A stretch of 15,601 nucleotides of DNA, from the NCBI GenBank assembly GCA_003447535.1, contig DLYY01000004.1:1-15601 (forward strand), given 5' to 3'. The notes beneath the pieces are model-generated. The model saw only the letters and a program-made list of their open reading frames with translations. It made no database searches and was not told the DNA's origin. Positions 8,242 to 14,809 of this stretch are shown one piece after another (position 1 is the first letter of the stretch; every line of letters begins with the position of its first letter). The DNA is from Bacteroidota bacterium (GTDB lineage Bacteria > Bacteroidota > Bacteroidia > Chitinophagales > UBA8649). The position numbers and the translations under genes were made by a program.

Positions 8242-9264
8242 TTGCACTGGGTAGAAGGCAATAAGAGTTTAAAGAATAAGAACACCTTTGGCTTTGATGT
8301 CTCTTCACGATACTATTATGCCCTAAGGGATCCTTGGTACATCAAGGATCTCAGCGATGTTATATCTATTTCAAACCAATTTATGGTCCTTGGTGGAGGG
8401 AGCAATGTGGTCTTTACTCAGCAGTACAATGGCGTAATCATCCATAATCAACTTCCAGGTGTTGCAGTTGAAAAGGAAACTGACCGCTACATATGGGTTC
8501 GAGTTGGAGGAGGGGTCAATTGGCATAGCTTTGTAATGCATTGCCTCGAGCAAGAATGGGGAGGGGTAGAAAACCTAGCATTAATTCCCGGAAATGTTGG
8601 GGCTGCACCAATTCAAAACATTGGGGCTTATGGTATTGAGTGTAAAGATGTCATGGTATCATTAAAAGCACATGACTTACTCGATAACAAACGCCTCGTA
8701 ATGAATAATGAAGATTGCATGTTTGGTTACCGGGATAGCATTTTCAAAAATGAGCTAAAGGGGCGTACCCTTATCCACGAGGTAACCTTTAAGTTGACGA
8801 AGAATAATCATTCAATCAATGTTTCCTATGGTGGCATTTTGGACCACTTAGATTCCAAAAACAATAGTCACCCTACGATTCAAGATATAGCCCTAGCCGT
8901 TGTTGAAATTCGTCAAGCCAAACTTCCTGATCCAAAGAAAATTGGCAATGCGGGAAGTTTCTTCAAAAACCCCGTAATCTCAAAAGCAGAATTTGATAAA
9001 CTAAAGGAGCGCTATCCAGATATTCCTGGCTATGGGATTGGACAGACGGATAATATAAAGGTTCCTGCGGGTTGGTTGATCGATCGTGCAGGCTGGAAAG
9101 GTAAGACACATGGCAAGGTAGGTGTCTATAAAAATCAGGCATTAGTGCTCGTAAATCATGGCAAAGGAAATGGACAACAAATTCTTTCTCTATCGAGTGC
9201 CATCATGGAAGACATTTATTGCCAATACGGCGTCCATCTAGAGCGCGAAGTTAACATCGTTTGA
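8242..9264 (+). CDS. murB: UDP-N-acetylenolpyruvoylglucosamine reductase, type I
   Basis: Cytoplasmic flavoenzyme that reduces UDP-GlcNAc-enolpyruvate to UDP-MurNAc with NADPH, the second committed step of peptidoglycan synthesis. The 340 residues equal the E. coli-type (type I) length. FAD-binding signatures are LGGGSNVVF (50-58) and ALIPGNVGAAPIQNIGAYG (113-131). Active-site elements are Arg164 in FGYRDS, the proton donor Ser239 in NAGSFFKNP, and the Glu-rich LEREV near the C-terminus (333-337). No ATG exists near the conserved N-terminus (NKSLKNKNTFGFDV): an in-frame TAA lies at 8227-8229 and the first downstream Met is at codon 48. TTG at 8242 is therefore the likeliest start, with ATC at 8230 a weaker alternative. 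It follows the zinc-ribbon gene by 19 bases and ends 4 bases from the convergent porin gene. Confidence 0.95.
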   Translation: MHWVEGNKSLKNKNTFGFDVSSRYYYALRDPWYIKDLSDVISISNQFMVLGGGSNVVFTQQYNGVIIHNQLPGVAVEKETDRYIWVRVGGGVNWHSFVMHCLEQEWGGVENLALIPGNVGAAPIQNIGAYGIECKDVMVSLKAHDLLDNKRLVMNNEDCMFGYRDSIFKNELKGRTLIHEVTFKLTKNNHSINVSYGGILDHLDSKNNSHPTIQDIALAVVEIRQAKLPDPKKIGNAGSFFKNPVISKAEFDKLKERYPDIPGYGIGQTDNIKVPAGWLIDRAGWKGKTHGKVGVYKNQALVLVNHGKGNGQQILSLSSAIMEDIYCQYGVHLEREVNIV

Positions 9265-9268
9265 TCTA

Positions 9269-10780
9269 TTATTGTAAGCGCATACTAAGCGTTACCCCGA
9301 CATAATGCCGTGTAAGTTCTGATATGACTTGCGGCGACTCTTCCCCAAAATTCTCATAAGGCATATCCCGTTGACTTTGTCGATTTTGAACATAGGAAAA
9401 ATCTAACGCCATATTCTTTCCGACAACACCAAACCCACCTGAAATACCGTGCTTCCAAAATAAGCCATTGATTTCTTCACTAGCTAAAGGAGATGAAGTA
9501 GCATGTGCACCTGCACGAAATCTCAAGGGACCAGGAGCAAGTTCTACACCCAATCGCAAATTATGTGTATTGCGATACGTTTCATCAATGTCATTGTTGA
9601 TCTCTCGACCCAAATCACCGAAGCCACTCCCAAATAAATATCTTGCCTCATTAAGTCCAACCCATTCGTATTGCATTGATAAGAATCCTACACGGTCAAT
9701 CACAAAGCCTAAGCCAACATTAGCCCTCCATGGCATGCGCATGGAATATTCATATACGCCTCGAGGAGAGGCCTCCTCACAGGGAAGACAAAACCCACTA
9801 GTAGGGGTAACAGGCGTATCAACATAGGAGGTAATCTTCGCATTATAGTTTTCTGTAATAAACATCCTTGTCGGCGAGTGGACTGCTGCCGCCAAGCGAA
9901 CGCCATCAACAGGCTTTAAAACGATTCCAAACTTCGCATTGATTCCAAAGCCTTCATTTTGCACCCTTGTTCGCTGCTCACTTCGATAAAATCCTCGATA
10001 GGTTGAAGATCCTTCTTCTTCGCTAAAGACTAGGCGGGTTTTATGATTCATAAACGGAATACCAACAGAAAACCCGACATGGACTCGATCTGAAAAATAA
10101 CTTCTACCCAGACTCATTGCCGCCTCGTAAAATCCTCCACGACTCTCATAGCGCCCATTTTGAGAGACTGAGTCGGAAGCTGGAGCCTGGTAGCTATTAC
10201 TTGTCGAATCCCAGTTTACAAGCCAGCCCAGATAAGCGTTTATGACCTCAAAAGGGGCATTACTGTCGCTTAGCCCATCGGGAGGGAGGCCAAGAGAATT
10301 GGTAATCTCTGTTGCAGTTACCGCATGCGAAGCCGCCATGCTATTCATTGGATTGAATCCAGAAAACGTCAACGATTGATTATAATCAGCCAGTCGATTA
10401 AGCGTCAGTCCAACAGACCACCGGTGACTTCCTTCAGTTGTAACCCCAAAGCCTATAGCATTAAAGGTAGGAGCGCCTAATCGGTCAGCGACAGCCGTTG
10501 AATTCATATAGGTAGAACTACTTTGCTGAACAATACCCCCCGCAGTAATACTAAACTGTGAAGATTTTATAAGCGCTATTCCTGCAGGATTGTCGGTGAT
10601 ACTCGACAAATCTGGCCCAACAGCTGAGAATGCTCCGCTCACTCCGCTATACCGTGCACTCCTAAAGTGGGGATTTAAATCTGTCATTTGAAGCATTTGA
10701 CGAGAATATAATTGGCTCCAGACATTAAGGAAAGATGAGCAGAATACAAGGGTTAAAAATCCAATTTTTCGCATAATCAT
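9269..10780 (-). CDS. OmpP1/FadL-like outer-membrane transport protein
   Basis: A 503-residue outer-membrane beta-barrel protein of the OmpP1/FadL/TodX family; members move hydrophobic compounds such as long-chain fatty acids across the outer membrane. A signal peptide (MIMRKIGFLTLVFCSSFLNVWS, cleavage probably before Gln23) is followed by the N-terminal hatch-like segment ARYSGVSGAFSAVG and SSITDNPAGIAL (residues 42-69), which is the signature I rely on. The rest is alternating strands rich in Gly, Tyr and Phe, ending VGVTLSMRLQ. An unusual CLPC (CxxC) lies at about 331-334, in what is likely an exposed loop. The second ATG (codon 3) is an equally possible start. The spacer before it is only 16 bases after the upstream low-complexity gene, so the two are likely co-transcribed. 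The ligand is unknown; older annotations call such proteins hemin receptors without proof. Confidence 0.88.
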   Translation of the reverse strand: MIMRKIGFLTLVFCSSFLNVWSQLYSRQMLQMTDLNPHFRSARYSGVSGAFSAVGPDLSSITDNPAGIALIKSSQFSITAGGIVQQSSSTYMNSTAVADRLGAPTFNAIGFGVTTEGSHRWSVGLTLNRLADYNQSLTFSGFNPMNSMAASHAVTATEITNSLGLPPDGLSDSNAPFEVINAYLGWLVNWDSTSNSYQAPASDSVSQNGRYESRGGFYEAAMSLGRSYFSDRVHVGFSVGIPFMNHKTRLVFSEEEGSSTYRGFYRSEQRTRVQNEGFGINAKFGIVLKPVDGVRLAAAVHSPTRMFITENYNAKITSYVDTPVTPTSGFCLPCEEASPRGVYEYSMRMPWRANVGLGFVIDRVGFLSMQYEWVGLNEARYLFGSGFGDLGREINNDIDETYRNTHNLRLGVELAPGPLRFRAGAHATSSPLASEEINGLFWKHGISGGFGVVGKNMALDFSYVQNRQSQRDMPYENFGEESPQVISELTRHYVGVTLSMRLQ

Positions 10781-10796
10781 ATTTGTTTGTTATTTT

Positions 10797-12170
10797 TTAT
10801 CGTCCTCCTCCTCGGCTACGAGGATTGCTACTACCGTCTCCATTAGATCGATTATTCCCGCCTCCATTATTCATGCTGCCTCCATTGCCAATACTGCCTC
10901 TACTCCCTCCATTGGAACGATTTAAATTGCTTTGGTTGGACCTATTGTTTCCTGAAGAAGATTTGCCAGCATTCGAACGACGAGAGTTAGAGAGGCTTCC
11001 ATTTCCTTGAGAAGGTTGTTGGTCTTGGTTCCTTTGAACATTAGAATTGTTACCCGCTTTATTCCCTCTAGAGAATTGGTCGTCTTGTAAATGATTAGTA
11101 TTTCTATCGGTGTTAGAATACCCGGAGTTTACATTCCCCGTGTTGTGATGCCTTTGGGTATTATCATGAGACTGAATATTTCCTTGAAACGTAGCCTGTT
11201 GATTAACCCCTTGAATTGATGCATTATCTTCATTTTTTGATGTTGTGTTACTTTCAGATGATCTGTTGTACATGGAAGCCTGTCCTTCAGATCGAGATGT
11301 ATTCAATGTTTGATTGTCGTAACGGGTGACACCACTATTGGAAGAATACGAACTCATTTTGTTATCATCGGCTTGGGTAGCTGTAGTCCCCGATGTAGTA
11401 GAAGAGAGTGAAATGCCCTGTGCTCGGGTTCGAGGATTGTCAAAACCGTCCTCTTGCATAACAAAGGACTTGTTTTTATCTCGATTACCATAGGATTTGC
11501 CGCCTAGACGAGGTCCGTAATGTACATTTCCAGCATCAGCATACCAATCATTATAGTTGAAGCCAAATCCTGAACATAAAGGGTTATTGTAGGCCCAATA
11601 TTGGTGACCGTACCAATTTGAATACCCCCCAAGCCAAGTATTGTTCCATCCTAATCCACCATAGCCCCAAGAGGTATGCCATGAATTATGCATAGATGGC
11701 CAAGGGCTAACCCAACCGCCATAGGTGGTTACGCTGTATGTAGGGCCAAAACCTCCACCGTACCATGCGTTATTCCAACCTGTATTCCATCCCCACCGAC
11801 GAGGTCTCCAAGGTGTAGTGTTCACATATATATTTACACCCCAATCCCAGGGATTGTATGTGTAGTAAAACCCGTTAGTGTAGCGAAAATCATAGTAGGT
11901 AGTGCCATAAATTGGCTTATAAAAACGATTTATGTTACGCGAATACTTGAAATCGTAGTCGTCATACATCCAATACTCATCGTTGTAGAAATCGATATCT
12001 GAGTAAACCGTGGCATCATGTATTGAGGTATTGTAACTTTCGTCAGACGCAGTGTAGATTAATGCTTCCTCCTCCTCATAATCCCAAGGAGAAGAAGAAT
12101 ACACATCATCGAACTGGGCCCAGGAAGTCGTTCCAAGAACTATCAGGAAAAGAAATACTACATTTCGCAT
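10797..12170 (-). CDS. Secreted Tyr/Trp/Asn-rich low-complexity protein, function unknown
   Basis: I do not recognise a functional family. The 457-residue product has a clear signal peptide (MRNVVFLFLIVLGTTSWA, cleavage before Gln19). The mature chain has three compositional zones. Residues 20-75 are acidic and Tyr-rich. Residues 76-220 are packed with Tyr, Trp, Gly and Asn and contain the near-identical pair GWNNAWYGG (131-139) and GWNNTWLGG (174-182). Residues 225-457 are Ser/Asn/Gln/Gly-rich with scattered Arg, ending in an RSN-repeat tail (about 397-457) with net positive charge. Only one Cys (199) occurs in the mature chain. It precedes the OmpP1-like gene by 16 bases on the same strand and is divergent from proS. 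I recall similar secreted proteins, sometimes labelled vitellogenin-like, beside proS and an OmpP1 gene in flavobacteria, but have not verified this. A surface or matrix role is speculation. Confidence 0.8.
   Translation of the reverse strand: MRNVVFLFLIVLGTTSWAQFDDVYSSSPWDYEEEEALIYTASDESYNTSIHDATVYSDIDFYNDEYWMYDDYDFKYSRNINRFYKPIYGTTYYDFRYTNGFYYTYNPWDWGVNIYVNTTPWRPRRWGWNTGWNNAWYGGGFGPTYSVTTYGGWVSPWPSMHNSWHTSWGYGGLGWNNTWLGGYSNWYGHQYWAYNNPLCSGFGFNYNDWYADAGNVHYGPRLGGKSYGNRDKNKSFVMQEDGFDNPRTRAQGISLSSTTSGTTATQADDNKMSSYSSNSGVTRYDNQTLNTSRSEGQASMYNRSSESNTTSKNEDNASIQGVNQQATFQGNIQSHDNTQRHHNTGNVNSGYSNTDRNTNHLQDDQFSRGNKAGNNSNVQRNQDQQPSQGNGSLSNSRRSNAGKSSSGNNRSNQSNLNRSNGGSRGSIGNGGSMNNGGGNNRSNGDGSSNPRSRGGGR
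10800..10982 (-). repeat. Asn/Ser/Gly/Arg low-complexity coding repeat
   Basis: The 3' end of the low-complexity gene codes for about 61 residues built almost only from Asn, Ser, Gly and Arg. The triplet RSN recurs at residues 398-400, 410-412, 418-420 and 441-443, each usually next to Gly or Asn runs. On the plus strand the DNA is correspondingly rich in CCTCC and ATTGxx triplets. Such tracts may vary in length between strains. Confidence 0.7.
11625..11780 (-). repeat. Duplicated GWNN(A/T)W(Y/L)GG motif
   Basis: Within the secreted low-complexity protein the nine-residue motif GWNNAWYGG (bases 11754-11780) is repeated as GWNNTWLGG (bases 11625-11651), with other Trp-Gly-rich sequence between. 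Seven of nine positions are identical. This suggests an internally repeated, aromatic-rich structural unit. Confidence 0.6.
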
Positions 12171-12192
12171 AGCGCAAGCGTTGAATAATCAA

Positions 12193-12200
12193 TACATTTA
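12193..12200 (+). promoter_or_regulatory. Possible -7 element upstream of proS
   Basis: TACATTTA lies 43 bases before the proS ATG and differs by one base from the Bacteroidota -7 consensus TAnnTTTG. The same octamer, also followed by T, occurs 45 bases before the NIF3-like ATG (6311-6318). No clear -33 TTTG box sits at the expected spacing, so this is weak. It lies in the 65-base spacer divergent to the secreted low-complexity gene. Confidence 0.25.
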
Positions 12201-12235
12201 TCGCAAAGACTGGTGACAAAAAGCATACCAAAAAA

Positions 12236-13717
12236 ATGAGTAAAGGGATTTCAACACGAGAAGCAAACTATGCCCAATGGTATAATGACATAGTGATTAA
12301 AGCCGATATGGCGGAGCATTCAGATGTGCGTGGATGTATGGTCATAAAGCCTTATGGTTTTGCCATTTGGGAGGCTATGAAGGCAGACTTAGATCAACGA
12401 TTTAAAGATACTGGGCACGTAAATGCATACTTTCCTCTTTTCATTCCTAAGAGCTATCTCTCCAAGGAAGCAAATCATGTAGAAGGCTTTGCCAAAGAGT
12501 GTGCAGTAGTTACTCATTATCGCTTAAAAAATGATCCCGATGGCGGGATAGTCGTAGATCCTGAAGCGAAACTCGAAGAAGAGCTCGTCGTAAGACCTAC
12601 TTCCGAAACCATCATTTGGAATTCTTACCGAAAATGGATTCAATCCTACAGGGACCTACCAATACTTATCAATCAATGGGCGAACGTCGTACGCTGGGAA
12701 ATGCGGACTAGGCTTTTCTTGCGCACTGCTGAATTCTTGTGGCAAGAGGGTCACACAGCACATTCTACCCGAGAAGAGGCGATCCAAGAGTCAGAAACCA
12801 TGTTAGGCGTGTATGCTGATTTTGTAAAGGAGATACTAGCCATCCCTGTTATACAAGGAGTAAAAACGAAAAATGAGCGATTCGCAGGAGCAGAAGAAAC
12901 CTATTGTATAGAGGCATTAATGCAAGACGGTCGAGCGCTTCAAGCTGGAACTTCACACTTTTTGGGGCAAAATTTCGCCAAGGCATTTGACGTGAAGTTT
13001 CTCAATAAAGAAGGGGAATCCGACTTTGTATGGGCATCTTCTTGGGGGGTATCTACGCGATTAATGGGTGCCTTGGTTATGAGCCATTCCGATGACCAGG
13101 GCCTTGTACTTCCTCCTAAAGTGGCTCCCTACCAAGTAGTGATTGTTCCCTTTATGACAAAGGATAAAGATGTCCAAAAGGCGCTCGTTGAAACAGCCAA
13201 CAGCATTGCGAATGATTTAAAGTTACTTGGGATCCGAGTAAAAGTCGATATCGATGAAACCAAAAGGCCTGGCTTCAAATTTGCCCAATATGAACTCCAA
13301 GGTTATCCGATACGTGTGGTTATTGGGCCTCGGGATTTGGAAAACAAACAAGTTGAAGTCATGCGTCGAGACCTTGGTGAAAAGGAGAGTTATTCGTTAG
13401 AGGGGCTTTCTGAAAACCTTGAGGCTATGCTTCATGCCATGCAAGATGCATTATATGCCGGCCGTAAGGCAGAGCTTGAGGAATCGATTAAATCAGCAAG
13501 TACTTACGAGGAGTTCAAGTCTAAAATTGCAGAAGGAGGGTTTGTAGAGGCCTGGTGGAATGGCCAAGACAGTACTGAAGAGATGATTCGAAAAGACACT
13601 AAAGCCACGGCGCGCTGTATTCGTCTTGAAGACAATAATGCTGACCCAAGCGATCAGCGATGTTTGTTTACTGGAGAAGCCGCTGTCGAAAAAGTGCTTT
13701 TTGCTAAAGCCTATTAA
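12236..13717 (+). CDS. proS: Prolyl-tRNA synthetase, archaeal/eukaryal type
   Basis: Class II synthetase that charges tRNA-Pro with proline in the cytoplasm. The 493-residue length and the absence of the bacterial editing (INS) domain between motifs 2 and 3 mark it as the archaeal/eukaryal-like (type 3) form found in several bacterial phyla. Landmarks are [14 protein letters not shown] (35-48), RPTSET (120-125), motif 2 [20 protein letters not shown] (153-172), [17 protein letters not shown] (235-251), motif 3 around [19 protein letters not shown] (266-284), and an anticodon-binding domain from about 298 to 395. The C-terminal domain, which binds Zn through four Cys in relatives such as that of Thermus, keeps only Cys476 (RCLFTG), with Cys461 nearby in TARCI, so the Zn site looks lost. 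The ATG is preceded by an A-rich leader and no Shine-Dalgarno sequence. A small secreted-protein gene follows after 16 bases. Confidence 0.97.
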   Translation: MSKGISTREANYAQWYNDIVIKADMAEHSDVRGCMVIKPYGFAIWEAMKADLDQRFKDTGHVNAYFPLFIPKSYLSKEANHVEGFAKECAVVTHYRLKNDPDGGIVVDPEAKLEEELVVRPTSETIIWNSYRKWIQSYRDLPILINQWANVVRWEMRTRLFLRTAEFLWQEGHTAHSTREEAIQESETMLGVYADFVKEILAIPVIQGVKTKNERFAGAEETYCIEALMQDGRALQAGTSHFLGQNFAKAFDVKFLNKEGESDFVWASSWGVSTRLMGALVMSHSDDQGLVLPPKVAPYQVVIVPFMTKDKDVQKALVETANSIANDLKLLGIRVKVDIDETKRPGFKFAQYELQGYPIRVVIGPRDLENKQVEVMRRDLGEKESYSLEGLSENLEAMLHAMQDALYAGRKAELEESIKSASTYEEFKSKIAEGGFVEAWWNGQDSTEEMIRKDTKATARCIRLEDNNADPSDQRCLFTGEAAVEKVLFAKAY

Positions 13718-13733
13718 ATTCAAAATCAATTCT

Positions 13734-14279
13734 ATGAATTCATTTAAAGCTCTAATTGTATGCATTACACTCATTACAATGGGTATAACTGCTAATCAAG
13801 CTACAGCGCAAAACAACTGCCCTTGTGTAGATAAAATTGCTAGCCTAGCTATAGATAATAAGAAAGGAATCTTATCTAATGATGAAATGGATCAGATCCT
13901 TCTTGATGAGTGCCCAAGTTTACATCAACTCTTTGATTCGGATCAAGCTGATGGTATACAAAGTTTGATTACCTATCTACAATCTTGTCCAAAAGAGGCA
14001 AACCAGAGCCTTAAACGCTTAGAAGCCAGTGGGCTGTTACAGTTTTCAAATCAAGGTGCAGACAATGTATGTTCTGCTTTAGATGACTTGGACCGCATCA
14101 TTAACGAGATGATGGCTGGCATGCTCAGTGAATCAGATGCCGAAAGCCAGCTTAGTGGACACATGAGTGAGTTTAACAAGATGGAGTCCGCAGAAGATAT
14201 TGATGGTATCTATCTAATGTACTCTTGCCCTGCTATTTGGCAAAAGTTTATGAAGTATGCTGATTTACTGAAGCAATAA
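13734..14279 (+). CDS. Small secreted protein with internal duplication, function unknown
   Basis: I do not recognise this 181-residue protein. It starts with a signal peptide (MNSFKALIVCITLITMGITA then NQATAQ, cleavage probably before residue 27). The mature part holds six Cys (29, 31, 60, 85, 113, 165), an even number compatible with disulfides in the periplasm. The two halves resemble each other: G(I/M)LS at 45-48 and 129-132, DGI at 73-75 and 157-159, with identical 28-residue spacing, then SCP at 84-86 and 164-166; Cys31 and Cys85 pair by position with Cys113 and Cys165. It is acidic and probably helical. The frame is open upstream inside proS, but the ATG at 13734 is chosen because it begins the signal peptide. 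It lies 16 bases after proS, and its end overlaps convergent folA by 15 bases. Confidence 0.8.
   Translation: MNSFKALIVCITLITMGITANQATAQNNCPCVDKIASLAIDNKKGILSNDEMDQILLDECPSLHQLFDSDQADGIQSLITYLQSCPKEANQSLKRLEASGLLQFSNQGADNVCSALDDLDRIINEMMAGMLSESDAESQLSGHMSEFNKMESAEDIDGIYLMYSCPAIWQKFMKYADLLKQ
13824..14231 (+). repeat. Protein-level tandem duplication in the small secreted protein
   Basis: Unit 1 spans residues 31-86 (bases 13824-13991) and unit 2 residues 113-166 (bases 14070-14231). Both run Cys, a helix-like stretch, G(I/M)LS, 24 residues without gaps, DGI, and end SCP; unit 2 lacks four residues before its SCP and has two extra before GMLS. The similarity is at protein level only; the DNA has diverged. 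Confidence 0.55.
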
Positions 14280-14798
14280 ATTAGAACCCATACGCTCCCA
14301 CCGCTCAATTACAAATGAATAGGCATGTTTGTCGTCTGTTCCCTGCTCATACACTACTTCCATAGACCAGTTTTTTTCGTTCCACGTTGGAAAGAAGACA
14401 GCAGCTTGGTCAAAGCTTCCGTTCACCCGTGTCAACAACAAGGTTTGCGCAATGGAAAGGCCATGATCATATAACTGCCCGCCGCCAATGATAAAGGCCG
14501 GTTTTACTTGGTTTCGAACATAGTCATGAATAGCATCCCACGAGTGGAGCGCTGTAACTCCCTCCATACTCCATGATTTCTGTCGGGTGAGCACTATATT
14601 TTCTCGGCCGGGAAGTGGACGAAAACTAAGAGGTAAACTCTCATAGGTTTTACGCCCCATAATGACAAGACCACCAAGCGTAGCTTTTTTGAAAAATTTT
14701 AAATCTTCTGGCAGCCTCCATAGCAAGTCCTTGCCATCGCCTAATTCATTGTTTTGGCCGAGTGCTGCGACAAGAGTATACTTTGGAATTATCATCAT
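14265..14798 (-). CDS. folA: Dihydrofolate reductase
   Basis: Cytoplasmic enzyme that reduces dihydrofolate to tetrahydrofolate with NADPH, restoring the cofactor oxidised by thymidylate synthase. The 177 residues are slightly longer than the E. coli enzyme (159). Landmarks are YTLVAALGQNNELGDGKDLL at the start, the active-site LLWRLPEDLKFFK with Trp27 and the proton-relay Asp32, VIMGRKTYESLP (45-56), LPGRENIVLTR (62-72), FIIGGGQLYDHGL (NADPH-binding Gly motif) and LTRVNGSFDQAAVFFP. The start may be codon 1 or 2 (tandem ATG). It follows thyA by 11 bases on the same strand, the usual thyA-folA operon. Its last 15 bases overlap the convergent small secreted-protein gene. Confidence 0.97.
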   Translation of the reverse strand: MMIIPKYTLVAALGQNNELGDGKDLLWRLPEDLKFFKKATLGGLVIMGRKTYESLPLSFRPLPGRENIVLTRQKSWSMEGVTALHSWDAIHDYVRNQVKPAFIIGGGQLYDHGLSIAQTLLLTRVNGSFDQAAVFFPTWNEKNWSMEVVYEQGTDDKHAYSFVIERWERMGSNLLLQ

Positions 14799-14809
14799 CT
14801 TAAAAAAGT

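Noticed and set aside
9277..9293. TAAGCG direct repeat near the murB/porin junction
   Set aside because: Two six-base copies inside the porin coding end; explainable by chance and codon use.
9468..9827. 119-codon plus-strand open frame
   Set aside because: Entirely antisense within the OmpP1-like gene, with no domain or signal peptide; a shadow frame.
10783..11010. Plus-strand open frame coding a Pro/Leu-rich peptide
   Set aside because: It lies antisense to the Asn/Ser/Gly/Arg repeat tail of the secreted protein; its Pro/Leu bias is just the complement of that repeat.
11688..12002. 104-codon plus-strand open frame with hydrophobic stretches
   Set aside because: Antisense to the Tyr/Trp-rich coding region; its composition follows from that bias.
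13626..13733. Upstream extension of the small secreted protein into proS
   Set aside because: Reads the proS 3' end out of frame; the signal peptide starts at 13734.
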